Below, in pieces: positions 21,549 to 32,841 of a stretch of 64,000 nucleotides of DNA. The position numbers were made by a program, and so were the translations under genes. Position 1 is the first letter of the stretch. Each line of letters opens with the position of its first letter. Source of the DNA: Icerya purchasi (taxonomy: Eukaryota; Arthropoda; Insecta; Hemiptera; Monophlebidae); NCBI GenBank assembly GCA_039619475.1, contig CM077115.1:152123774-152187773 (forward strand). The letters are read 5' to 3'. The notes beneath the pieces are model-generated. The model did not search any database and was not told the origin of the DNA. It saw only the letters and a list, made by a program, of their open reading frames with translations.

Positions 21549-22838
21549 CACGAGGATGGTTTGAAAAGTCCCGGGCCTCGCCAAGAAATATCGCTGCTAA
21601 GGTTAATTCATCAAGCGCGTTACACAGTTCCATCCTTTATAGCGTCACTGAACAAGTTTCAGCTTGTTTGTAAAAATGTATTACCAGTTTTGTGGCAGTT
21701 TTAAGTAGAGAATTCGTGTGTTACGTAAAAAATGGAAAAAAACCAAAAATACGAGCTGTGATTAAATATCATGTTTTTTAAAAGGTTTAAATGCAACACA
21801 AATACAATCTGAGCTCGATTTAACATTAATGGAATTTTCTCCTTCAAAAACCACGGTTAAACGCTGGATTGCAGAATTTAAGATGAGTCATTCGAGCATA
21901 GAAGATGAACCACGCAGTGGACGTCTGATAGAAGCAACTGCGCCAGAATTCGTCGAAAAAATACACAAAATGGTGTTGGAAGATCGGCGCATCAAAATTA
22001 AAGAGTTAGCTGAGAGTGTAGGCATATCGTCTGAACGAGTGTACCATATTTTACACGTAGTTTTGGGCATGATCTGCGCAAGATGAGTGCCGCGTTTGCT
22101 CACACCTGACCAAAAACAGCGTCGAAAAGACATCTCAGCTCAAAACTTTCAGTACTTTAATCGCAATACAGCCGAATTTTTGCATCGATTCATCACTGTT
22201 GATGAAATCTGGATTCACCACTATACTCCAGAGTCCAAAGAACAGTGACTAGGCAATGGATTGAGAAAGGTCAAGCAGCTCCGAAGAAAGCAAAGGTGAT
22301 TTTGTCCTTCAACAAAGTCAAGACGACGGTTTTCTGTGATGCACGCGGAATAATCTTCATCGACTATCTTGAAAAAGGTAAAACAATAAACGGAGCATAT
22401 TACGCGACTCTGCTTCAACGTTTAAGCGAAGAAATAAAAAGAAAACGCCCACATTTGGCGAAGAAGAAAGTTTCCTTTTCCATCAAGACACTGCTCATAC
22501 CTCTGTGGTCGCGATGGCAAAAATCAACGAATTAAGGTTCGAATTACTTCCGCATCCGCCCTATTTGCCAAATTTGACATCGCGTGACTATCATCTATTC
22601 CCCAATTTGAAGAAATGGCTCGGTGGAAAAAGATTTGCAAATGATAGGCGATCGTCGGTGTTGATGAATATTTTCGAGACCTTCCTGAAGAAACCTACAA
22701 GTTCGGTATTAATAAACTTTCCGAGTGATGGAACAAATGTGCGAGCCTAAATGGATACTATGTTGAGAAATAAAGCGTTGTTTTCATAAAAATATGTTTT
22801 TTTCATTGAGAGGCCCGGAACTTTTCAAACCACCCTTG
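21549..22838 (+). mobile_element. mariner-family transposon, copy 2
   Basis: It is about 1290 bp, flanked by TA (21547-21548 and 22839-22840). Terminal inverted repeats share GGTTTGAAAAGTYCCGGGCCTC, preceded by CACGAGGAT at the left and CAAGGGT at the right (reverse complement). This terminus type is widespread in insect mariners. It differs from the mariner at 1791, so the window holds separate lineages. Confidence 0.92.
21732..22748 (+). pseudogene. mariner transposase, frameshifted
   Basis: The reading starts at ATG 21732 but the frame breaks within a few codons. The main open part (21829-22086) has FSPSKTTVKRWIAEFK, EDEPRSGRLIEATAPE and a second HTH ending SSERVYHILH. After a TGA near 22084, LLTPDQKQRR and FITVDEIWIHHYTPESKEQ follow, with the first catalytic Asp. 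A stop near 22246 leads to KTTVFCDARGIIFIDYLEKG, then QDTAHTS (second Asp) across a frameshift near 22485 and SRDYHLFPNLKKWLGGKRF (third Asp). At least four lesions are present. Confidence 0.9.
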
Positions 22839-25603
22839 TAAGTTAAACAATTTTAAAACATTTCTCTACTAAAAACAGTACATGATTACGAAGGTGCGGC
22901 AATTCAAGAGCATTATTATCTCCAAAATCCTGGTGCAGCGGGATACGTTTAGTATGTACCTGAGACATTTCTTTTGTACGAGCTGAAATTGTTTATAACA
23001 CGCGTTACATATTGAGCACTACACAAACGATGCGTATATTAAGATCGGTGTAATAAGTGCTTTGTGCAGAACTAATTTGTTATGAGTATTTAAAAATAGA
23101 GTAAAACTAATGACTCTCCATGCAAACCATCAATCAACAAACTAAAATCTGGTATTACTGTTATCTGCTTCCCTGTAACAAACGCTGACAGTAGCATTAC
23201 TGGCAAGACAGCTAATTCTGTGGTTATTATTAATACTATATATTACTGGCGACGGTGTTATAGAAAATATTAATACTATGAGATTACAAAACGATTCCAC
23301 TGTTAATAATCCCACGGATTTGTCGAATTCGGTCTTGTGTAATCAAATAAATAATAATACTGTTTCTCCGATCCATATTTCGTTAAACAAAAGTAAACAG
23401 TAATAGGATATTGTTCTTCCTAGACGTAGGAGACAACATGATACAACAACCAGCTTCTCCGACCTGTTCAACGAAACATTTTTCAGTTTCTTGCCGTTGA
23501 AGGCGATATAGCTGGCAACGAGGATAATGATACAATACTAAATGAAACACTAGCAGTGTGATTTTAACAAAGGAAATAATGAAAGACAGCGCACAATTAA
23601 GTCTAATAATCAAATAAATATTAACAAGCTTTTCACCAGTAATGATAAAAAACATTACTAATTTTACGGTATTTTGGATCTTCCTGTCAAGCATATCCTA
23701 TGTTGAATTTATGTTGAAATCGACATTATCCGGGACTTAATATTGGCTCAAAATAAATCCATCAAGTTACAGAACGATTTTTAAATCACTTAAAGATAAT
23801 ATATTTTTTTTTTTCACCTATTCATTATCACAGGATAAACTTTACAGGGTTGTGTTGAAAAATCTGCATTAGACGACTCAAGCTGCTGATATAAAACACG
23901 AGAAAAAATATTTAAAGTCTTACAAATGATTAATATTCTAAAACATGAAAAGCCTCTGTCAATGCTTTTTTGTTGATTTAAAATTATCGAATAAAACGAA
24001 AAGATTTTTGAAATAGTTTACTTAATGCAGAGTTGTAACTTTTGAAGAACCTTGGAAAGATTTCGGTTTAAAATAGTGTAAACACTGTCAATTGTTTGGC
24101 CATACTGCCAACGATCGTAATAAGACGGAATTTTTTGTACGACAGTTTGAACATTGTGCGTCAGAAGTTTGCACACTTTTTTAACGTACTACATTTTAAA
24201 CTAAGTACATTACTCGTTGGTGTAATTTCTAAAAATAGTTTCAGTGAAATGTACAATTACTATATTTAACTTTGCCCTTATCATATATCGTAGTTATGTA
24301 TTTACATATTTTACTACTAGCCGATATTATTCTCATATGAAAAATATATAAAAAATGGTTTTATTAATGTAATTAATTTTATGCTAAAGCGTTTCGTCTG
24401 TGAGTTTGTCCAAAGTCGGACAAGTGAATCGTTGTGTGAAAATATTATATTTATGCGCAGTATGCCACATAATCAGCAAAAAAACCTTTCGCTTTTCTAA
24501 TATTGTGCTAATTAATGATTTCCTAAAATTACTTGTTAGTTATTCCATCTAAAGTCCGATATAGCGATTAAGCGAGGTTGCCGGAGAAAATTTTACTTCT
24601 TATTCCTAAAATCGAATGTGTTTCTCTTTTTCGCTTATTTTAAAGAGTCATCAATCGTTTCGAAGTAAAAAATTTGTCCCTCAAAAGTGGTGCGTCCATT
24701 TTGTTACATATATGGCTGCCAAAAAGGTTAACCGGAAATAAATGTGATTAAATGAACAAATAATGTAATTCAAATACTTATCGTACTATAAGCTCGACCA
24801 CGAATAGGATTATAATTAACTTGCTTCATAACTTGTTAAAATTTTTACTTTTGTCAATACAAACTGATTTTTTCTTTCTGCTTTCGAAAGACGCATAAAT
24901 ATTATCATTAGGTTACAGGTAATAAGTATTACTTTTTCTGCTGGAAAATGGTATTAGCTGCAGAAGAACTGAGAGGTGTTCTTTTGCACATTCTACTCGA
25001 CGTCTTTTTCTTTCTATACATGTGCAATACGACTTCTGTTGTGATTTTTCCTTTTTCTACCTATTTCATTTTATGTAGAATTTTTTCTCAAAATTTATTA
25101 TTATTTTTTATTAAATATTAAAAATTTTTCAGTTTCAATAACATTTCTTAAAACATGTTTTGTTTTTCCTGTAAACTCAAATTTTATCTCAAAATTTGTT
25201 GTTCTTATTGAAAATTAAAAAAATAATTTCAGTTTCAGTATCATTCTTTAAAAGTTTCGTTTTTTCTTTAAACTCATCAGCATCGAAGATTCAAAATACC
25301 TTTTAATAAATTTATTTTATTGGTAGGGGACTCGAAAACAATGTATTAGCCACGGTTTTCAACTTTTTTTGGCAATTGATAGAAAAAAAATAATAATTGT
25401 AGTGAATTTTCTTTGTTTTTTCTTTAAACTTGATTTCCCCAAAATTTGATTTTTCACCACTGAAAATTCAAATGCCTACAAAATCGTAAATTTTAGAGAT
25501 AGAGGGTTCGGATTGGTCTCATTTTAACCAGCTCTAGTTTTCAAAACGTGAAAAAAATCCGACTTGTGGTACCTTTTGTCGCGTCAGATCATATATATAT
25601 ATA
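22839..25603. other. Intergenic AT-rich sequence
   Basis: No gene recognised. From about 25080 to 25470 there are loosely repeated blocks built on TTTAAACT..., TCAAAATTT and TTTCAGTTTCA, suggesting old tandem repeats of roughly 100 bp that have largely decayed. The rest shows nothing I can name. Confidence 0.45.
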
Positions 25604-26499
25604 CAGTATGTCTGAAAAGTTTGCGAACTAATTTTCTACACTCGATACATGTAGCGCTTTTTCTCGTTCAATCCAGGAAGTGTGTAGTACGAAGTCTAAA
25701 GAGGGTGTATACGAAATTTTAGCGCTGCCAGTCTCTTACCGAGCAGTATGCGGTTAAGTATTGTGTGTTCATAACCCCTTGTACAAGTTCGCGATATGGA
25801 ACAACGAAGTGCGATTAAGTTCTTGATAAATCTTTCGTAGAAACTTTTTTGATGATTCAAAAAGCATTCGGTGAAGAAGCTCCATCACCTACAACAATCA
25901 CACCAAACGACAATCTTCGGCCTGGTTCAGCTCGAAAGCTCAAAGACGCACGAAAGTTCGGTAATAAAAATCCAAAGTGAAGACAATGCTCATTGCATTT
26001 TTCGACTCGAAGGGCCTCTCATTCATTATGAATTCGTTCCAACCGGGCAAATTGTGAATGCGGAATTCTATCTGGAGGTAATGAAGCGCTTGGAACGTCG
26101 AATTCGTCGAATTCGTCGAATCCGGCCCTAGTATCACGATCCGGCCAGTTGGACCCTGTTGCACGACAATGCGCCGTCACGTACGGCAACATTTTTGACG
26201 CGTTACTACGCCGCAAATCAGATCACCGTCTTATCGCACCCGATTTGGCCCCGGCAGACTATGTTCTGTTCTCAAAAATCAAAATGACGATGAAGGGCAA
26301 CTTTCACGACGATATTTCGGCGATTCGATGAGCTTGCACAAGGAATTATGAACACACAATACTTAACCGCGTACTACTCGGAAACTAAGAAACTGACAGC
26401 GCTGAAATTTTGAATATGCATACCTTCTTGGTTGAACGAGAGAAAGCGCTACTTGTGTCGAATGTAGAAAATTAGTTCGGGAACTTTTCAGACATACTG
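25604..26499 (+). mobile_element. mariner-family transposon, copy 3, internally deleted, with long inverted repeats
   Basis: It is 896 bp between TA dinucleotides (25602-25603 and 26500-26501). Both ends read CAGTATGTCTGAAAAGTT and then CGAACTAATTTTCTACA, with one short mismatch between. The inverted similarity continues far beyond the usual ~30 bp: about 25604-25793 pairs with 26332-26499, including GCGGTTAAGTATTGTGTGTT. The core is shorter than a full transposase gene. Confidence 0.9.
25796..26331 (+). pseudogene. mariner transposase remnant
   Basis: It starts MEQRSAIKFLINLS at ATG 25796, then stops and shifts frame through an HTH remnant (QKAFGEEAPSPTT). After a deletion of the central region it reads MLIAFFDSKGLIH-like sequence, FVPTGQIVNAEFYLEVMKRL and a small in-frame expansion (RRIRRIRRIRP, from a repeated CGAATTCGT unit at 26098-26121). 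LLHDNAPSRTA-like sequence follows, then DLAPADYVLFSKIKMTMKGN with the last catalytic Asp. The first catalytic Asp block (GDETW type) is missing. The frame changes several times. Confidence 0.88.
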
Positions 26500-27007
26500 T
26501 ATAGTGTATATACATATATATCAGTGTAACTTTTATTGACTATTTTTAGTTCACATTTAAATTTACGGAATTCCTCCATTATGTACCCTGGTGATTAATC
26601 CGAAATTGGAAAAACGCGCCAAATTGTATAAATTAAGCTAACTTTTTTCTCCATTTATCCTTGTTAGAACAATAAAAATATCTGTGGAAACGCAATTCAC
26701 TTATTTCAATTACGTCCCACGCATTTCTTATATTTAAATGTAATACGTGAAATAAAATGTTTAGATTCTTATTTAAATACTTAATACGTAGTTTATTCTC
26801 TCGGTCGTCAACTTTATAGGTATTTTTATTGATACGGACTTCGTTATTTCAGAGTCAAATGTAATATTCGGCGATGATGATAATATCTGACGAAATTAGA
26901 TGAAATTATAAAGTGTAGTTTTAATAGTTTCAGCGAAGTTACGTTATCGCAGGTATAAACCGAGTGAGTATCAAAAAGTAAGTTATCGAAGACCGCTGTA
27001 ATGATGT
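26500..27007. other. AT-rich sequence, nothing recognised
   Basis: No supported feature. Confidence 0.4.
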
Positions 27008-27440
27008 GTGCAAGCCCGTGCCCAGAATTTTTTTTTTTTTGGGGGGGGGGGGGGGGTGAAAATTTTCTTTGCATATTTATTTTATAAATAACAATACATT
27101 TTTCAGTAATATTCCTACCTTTAATAATTTCCATCATTTTAATTTACATATTAATAATTCACATAAATGAATTACCCCGTATATGAATATTAATAAAAAT
27201 TACATATGTTATTAATTATACTCGTAATTGAAAATTTTGCATAAGATATTAATGAAGTACCTAAAAATATGAAGCAAATTTTTTCTTTTTTCTTTTATAA
27301 GTAAGAACACCCTAAAAAATCATCAATATTTATTTAAAATTTTTTATTTTTTTCCGATTTTTGTGCATTTCTAATCACTATTTCAGTTCTCACAGTGGGG
27401 GGGGGGGTTAACCCCCGCCGTGGACACAGCCTTGCTCGGT
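27008..27440. repeat. Interspersed repeat, copy 1 (inverted relative to 55985-56390)
   Basis: It begins AAGCCCGTGCCCAGAATTTTTT followed by a run of about 15 G, and ends near GTTAACCCCCGCCGTGGACA. The interior (TTTTATAAATAACAATACAT, TATTAATGAAGTACC, AATTTCCATCATTTT) is the reverse complement of the copy at 55985-56390. The terminal phrase with 'GTGCCCAGAATT' resembles ends of non-autonomous hAT-type elements, but no clean terminal inverted repeat or target duplication was read. Confidence 0.6.
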
Positions 27441-28230
27441 GATAATGGCTCTGTTTCGTGCTAATAGGACAGGAAGCCACGGTCGGTGCCTGCGCGTAGG
27501 TACGTTCACACGAGGGAGCGTTTGTCGGTAGAGTCCGCATTGATGATGAGGACTTTTGCTTCGGATAGATTTAAGTTTGGTAGCGCATACACGGCCGATC
27601 GATATATTTATTAATCTCAGCAGTAGGCCGCAACGGGAATATATACAAATTTTAATCGTTTTAGTGTCAAAATTTTAAGAGATTCTTTGGTCAGATGTTG
27701 TATTCCGTGTTTTTAATGTAAAAGTAATAAAGAAAAATCTCACAGCTAGTCTTGAAATTTATTTTAGAAATTGAAAATTATTTAATCGGGAAGTCCGGTC
27801 GAATTTATCGTAATAATAAGAGAAAAATAAAACAAGGTAAAGGAGGAAATTTAGTATATTGTATTAGTGACGACATTTGTACAAAATAACTCCGTCAAGT
27901 CTTATATGGATGAAAAATTTGTAAAAGTAGAGAAAGGAAATACTTGAACAATTTGCTTTAATGGCGCGTATTATCTTATTTAAGTGAGCACACCAGATAC
28001 TACGATTGACAATAAAACTGGACAAGGCCTTATAATTAAAGCCGTGATATAACCGTTTATATTATCCGTATAATATTAAATTCTGCGTCCGTTTGTATTA
28101 TTACGACTGATGATTCTTCACGGGAGCCAATGTTCTTGATTTCGATTTTCTTTCTTTTTATTATTTTATATATATATATAATTTTTTATGCCGTGAACCG
28201 TAAAAAATTATAGTAAAAAAAACACGAACC

Positions 28231-28241
28231 CACGGGCGCCA
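28231..28241 (-). other. Retrotransposon primer-binding site
   Basis: On the minus strand TGGCGCCCGTG follows the CA end of the LTR after a single C. TGGCGCC-type sites complement the 3' end of a tRNA and prime minus-strand DNA synthesis in many LTR retrotransposons. Confidence 0.6.
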
Positions 28242-28242
28242 G

Positions 28243-28844
28243 TGACACCTCTAGCGTCACACGTAATAGCTCACCTCGACAGAGCCTGAGGGCTTTAATC
28301 ATAGTAATAAAAATATAGTGAAAAAAAAACAACTAATATTTCGTACTGAAGCACCTCTCCTCGACCGGGAGAATTCACGGAGGATTTACCAGCCAAATTA
28401 TCGACACAATCATTGTGGTGACACATATATTTTACGAAATTAAACAGACAAATTTATCAACAAAATAATAAAAAAATCGTGAAAATTCGCCTACGTATAT
28501 AAGCAGTCTCGGCTCAAATTTTACTAGAAAAATTATTGACGCAGAAAAGAACGGTATGCAAACGGTATAGCATCCGTATTTTTTTTAAGAATTACCAACA
28601 ACTAGAAAAACGAACAGCGACATGCAACGTTGCGCTGATTTTCTAATATAGCGGTAACTACTACCAGCCTTTATCAAGCCAGCTCGGCTCGATATTTTAT
28701 TCTAAAACTAACGGTGCATTACCGAAAGACCTTATCAATTAATAACACATAGCCGCTATCTGATCTTCACACACGGCTCACGCGGCCGACAGGCGTTATC
28801 CTGTTGTCGTATACATACGAGGACACTTACACAACCCCTTAACA
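28243..28844 (-). mobile_element. LTR of a retrotransposon (single LTR with primer-binding site)
   Basis: Read on the minus strand, a ~602-bp segment begins TGTTAAGGGGTTGTG and ends AGGTGTCA, followed after one base by a TGGCGCCC primer-binding site. TG...CA ends plus an adjacent primer-binding site mark a 5' LTR. An A/T-rich leader continues to lower coordinates, but I found no gag, pol or second LTR, so the element appears truncated within about 1 kb. A Gypsy-like or BEL-like origin is possible. Confidence 0.55.
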
Positions 28845-29333
28845 TTACCCGCGCCGAGAAATCCGACAAAAATCGGAAATTACCTATTCGGTCGTGTAAA
28901 TATCCCGGCCGTATTCTCTGACGACGATGAATAATAGAATTGATGCCGAGAAATCGAAAATTAATGATATTAATCCAAAGAATGTGATTTCTAGCTCGAC
29001 ATCATCGCGCCAGGTAAATACCGAATATCCGTATCAATATTCATAAACATTATTAAATATACTCTCTATTTCCATCTGTAAAATTAAACAATTCTACAAT
29101 GTCCTTTACATTCTGAACTGGTAACTTTTCCATACAGCTAAATTTTACACGTTCTCTTTGCCATACATTCCGCCTTGACTCGTTTCATTGTTCGCTTACG
29201 ATTACCTGCTTTAAAATACCACCTCGCCAATGTATTCTATCTCTGACAGTTTTATTCACTTCGAAGCGAGCCGTCTAATAAATTATTTCGTTGCTCTTTA
29301 CTATTTCTTCACAATAGCCGTTCTTTCTCTCAG
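28845..29333. other. Sequence outside the LTR, no gene recognised
   Basis: A short open frame from ATG 28928 (MNNRIDAEKSKINDINPKNV) runs into a GTAAAT that could be a splice donor, but nothing identifies it. The rest is AT-rich. Confidence 0.3.
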
Positions 29334-29373
29334 TATATATATATATACATATATATACATATACATATACATA

Positions 29374-29417
<44 letters not shown>
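29334..29417. repeat. (TA)n microsatellite next to the Helitron
   Basis: Alternating TA with occasional CA interruptions for ~84 bases. It abuts the Helitron 3' end, consistent with insertion between A and T in an AT tract. Confidence 0.92.
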
Positions 29418-29418
<1 letters not shown>

Positions 29419-30575
29419 TAGCTGACTCAGCCACGCGTTGCTGTGGCTTAGTAGTTATAATAGATTAAAATAATTTTTTACTTATTATTTTGATGCAACC
29501 AAATTAATTTTTACTAATAAATCTGACATTATTTCGCCGATTTTGAATCATATGTAGAGAATGAAATTATCCAACTAATATACACTTATTGAATTTACAT
29601 TTTATTTATCTAATCTTTAACTTTAATCTGTAATCAATGATTTATTTACACAATATACTAAATAAATTAGTTATATAAAAATTAAATGTTATAGATGAGG
29701 CAGATAACATTGGTTTCGAACTATTAGTTATATCATTTTATAAAATTGAAAATTATCTAAGCACTAATTTGTGCACAATGTTCTTGGTCAACCTGTCTTT
29801 TGCTAACACGAATAGACTTGATGGTGTTCCCCAACATGCGTTTATTCTTGCAATTTCTTCTTCCGATTCAGTAGTTCTCATAACACGCATACGCCGTGCA
29901 TTTCTGCTACGCGCATTGTTGAGGTTCGATTGTCTCCGCGGCATTATCTTATACTGAAATATAAAGCAACTTAAATGCCCAACAATGTCAGAGAGTTGTA
30001 TCACTGCCACAATATTGTTGTCGGAATATTAAAATAAATTTTTTTTTTTTTTATCAAGGCAGGACGATTATTAAATACACTGAAATATAAATAAATTAAA
30101 TGCCGCACAATATCGCACAATATTTTTTTTTTTTTCATAAACAACAACTCCGTAATAACACGAACTTTTTTGTAAACAACAGCGAAAAAATTAATAACGC
30201 CATGCGCCAACGATAAACATGGTTGCATTTCGATTAACATCGCACGATACACAAAAGTCGCCATGAAAAGTAGTTGGTGCTCAAAAAATAATAAAATTGT
30301 CAAATTTGTTTTTTTTTAATTGATTGATTAAATTATTTAATATAACAAATATTTATGTAAATAATTAAAGCAAAAAGTAATAGCCAACAATTAAATTTGT
30401 TTTTTTTTTTAATTGATTGATTAAATTATTTAATATAACAAATACTTATGTAAATAATTAAAATAAAAAGTATCCTATCTGTTAAGTTGGACCAAATTGC
30501 ACGTACTTTCAAAATTTTATAAAAATCGGTTAAGTAAATTCCGAGTTTATCCTGCACAAACATAAAGATACGGGA
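29418..30575 (-). mobile_element. Helitron-type element, non-autonomous
   Basis: On the minus strand the element begins TCCCGTATCTTTATG and ends CTAG (29421-29418), preceded by a short hairpin GCCAC...GTGGC (29447-29430) eight bases before the end. It sits between an A and a T. Together these match the known Helitron layout (5' TC, 3' hairpin then CTRR, A/T insertion). The 1158-bp body has only a short N-terminal reading-frame remnant. It contains a near-tandem repeat of a TTTTTTTTAATTGATTGATT block (about 30308 and 30401). Confidence 0.75.
29753..29944 (-). pseudogene. Helitron-associated N-terminal protein fragment
   Basis: From ATG 29944 it reads MPRRQSNLNNARSRNARRMR and then VMRTTESEEEIARINACWGT, ending at a stop at 29753. 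Basic 'MPRR.SN' starts followed by Glu/Arg-rich helices are common at the beginning of insect Helitron replicase-helicase proteins. The Rep and helicase domains are absent. Confidence 0.5.
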
Positions 30576-32168
30576 TTTTTATATATATAATATATATATA
30601 AAAATAAATAAATGTGTTAAAAACTTTTTCCCAAATCTAAAATTATATTTTATACTTTAATTGAAATCATCTTCATCCCTTATTATAATTATCCGATCTT
30701 GTTCGGACAAATATTTTTTTTCCAGGTTTAATACGTCATCTAGTTTGCGAGAATATAGAATTTTTAAATACCTTGAAAGATTTTACTTGATAGATTTTAC
30801 ATGATATATATATATATATATATGTACGTTTTCAGTGAGCTCCCTGATTTTGCTTTATCCTGTTCTTTTATTTTGCAGTATTTGATAATCGGCTTCTCAG
30901 TTTCCTATTATCTTCTTCTTTTGTTCATTTGACTGTTTTTAGTGATATAGTAACCATGACGACAATTTCTTGATACGATCCTCTATTCCTTGATTTTCTA
31001 CATTCATAAACGACTATTTTCGCGTGTATTATCAAGCCGAGGAAATGTTCTTCTACCAGCTCCTCTTTTTCCTTCTGTCTTCCCGATCATTATGGTTCGT
31101 GATAATTTTCACTTTGGACCTTCTATTAATATGTATCTTCAGTATGAAACTTTTTTTCGTTTGATTATATTCAGCGATTGTCTTATTTTATTACATTTAA
31201 TATTTGTTTATTCTTATTTTCTGCTCTATATGCGTAGTACATGGCGATAACATCACACCCTGAATGATTCTGTACTGTTCATTAATGTTTAGCGTCTATG
31301 CTTTAGAGCGATACAACAGATATTTTTATGTGATGTAAGTGTTTTCTTCATTTTCATAAACGTTAAACTGACTGTTCTATTTGGCATTTAATTTCCCATG
31401 TTCGAATCTTGCCGGTTTTATTAAGACAAACGGCTAGGCATTTATACCTGTTCCCGGTTCGTAATATGAGTTTTATCCGAACGGACGCTAACCGGAAGAT
31501 TCTTTGTGTCGGTAGAAGTTTGCATGTGAACACCCTGAGGAGAAACCCGCTTCATCGTACTGGCGGGTCTGACGTAAATGAGACCATCAGTTTTGCTATA
31601 TCATTTGTAATACTTACAATTATGGTTGCTTCCTGGGAAGTTCAACGCGATGGTTTTCCGTTACCTTTCACATATTTTTCTGTCCAGGTTTATAGGACCC
31701 GGTTATAAGGCGCACACGCCTACTCATTGTCAATCCAACTGAGGCACATTGTTACGAGCGATTTGCTGTCAGTCACGTGCAGTAAAAAGTTTAACTGTTT
31801 GAAATGAATAAAACAGAGTAAACACTAAAAACACAGTGATGTAATTTAAAAGTATAAATATAAAAACACCGACTAGTTTCGGATATTACAGGTCATCTTC
31901 ATGGTGTTTATAAACAATTAAAATTAAAACAACAATAATAAATCCGTCAATAATGAAAATATAAAGTCACCGTTAACTAACGAAATTGGAAACATAATAA
32001 AATAAATATCACAGTATTTCAATGACTAATTATTAATCAGTTCAAAATACGAAAATTTTAAAACAGTCAATAAATGAAAAATATATTAAAATTAAGATTA
32101 CACGATGTAATATTAGACATTAAATAATGGATTATTAAACGGCAAGTTATTATTAATAATGTGCTATC
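30576..32168. other. AT-rich sequence with one unidentified open frame and a possible retroelement scrap
   Basis: A 99-codon plus-strand frame (31409-31708) is less AT-rich than its surroundings but resembles nothing I recognise; I do not call it a gene. Around 31868-31900 the minus strand reads GAAGATGACCTGTAATATCC then GAAACTAGTCGGTG. This phrase resembles sequences repeated around Penelope-like elements. Evidence for that is only this phrase. Nothing else is supported. Confidence 0.3.
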
Positions 32169-32301
32169 CCTGTACTGTGAATGTAATAATTCTCAGCAAA
32201 TTTTAAACATTTATTGGCTTTAATAATTTAAAAAATGTTTAAGTCTTCATCTGTGTTGTTAACAATTCTTTGCTGAGAATTATTACATTCATAAGTACAG
32301 G
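32169..32301. mobile_element. Small palindromic MITE-like element
   Basis: Arms CCTGTACTGTGAATGTAATA.. (32169-32200) and its complement (32269-32301) pair over about 31 bases with a small indel. The total is 133 bp. It is directly followed by a further element-like end, CAGGGCCGTATCTAGACC, and a G-rich run. Confidence 0.6.
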
Positions 32302-32841
32302 CAGGGCCGTATCTAGACCAAAATTTTCGGGGGGGGGGGGTACGGAAATATTGTGAAATTTTTGAGGTGTCAGTGTGCGGTGGTGGGGAACCAGGTCCTA
32401 CCTGGACGAAATGCATCGCCTAACCAACTACGCCACGGTTACTGTTGTTTCTTCTAGATCTGAATTAGTAATTTTATACCAACTAGCCACTGTATTTGGG
32501 TCACTTAATTGTCTTTTAGTTATTTTTTTACCTTTAGCTATTATTAAATCGTGTAAGTCTTTAAAGCATTTAAAATTAAAACAAGTTCAGTCAAGCATAT
32601 TGTTTCATGCGCTGAGGATTTCGTATGTTAACTTTTAAGACAACCGTAATATTTATATTTACATAATACTAAATTCAAAATAAAGAAATTCGATTTTTCG
32701 CGCCGCAAAGAGAGAGAGATACGTGATTTTTTGCGCTTTTTTAAAATTGTAGCCATCTTCAAAAATTTCGTTAGGGAAATGAAATATAGTTTCGTTCTCG
32801 GGCGTACGTCGACTCTTACCTATTTTAGGGTACGTACGAAA

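Noticed and set aside
23383..23694. 103-codon minus-strand frame
   Set aside because: No motif, typical AT-rich composition and no neighbouring exon signals.
26844..27137. 97-codon minus-strand frame with a proline run
   Set aside because: The prolines translate the G run of a repeat that has another copy at 55985-56390.
29230..29421. 63-codon frame ending in an Ile/Tyr run
   Set aside because: Its second half is translated (TA)n microsatellite; no protein is supported.
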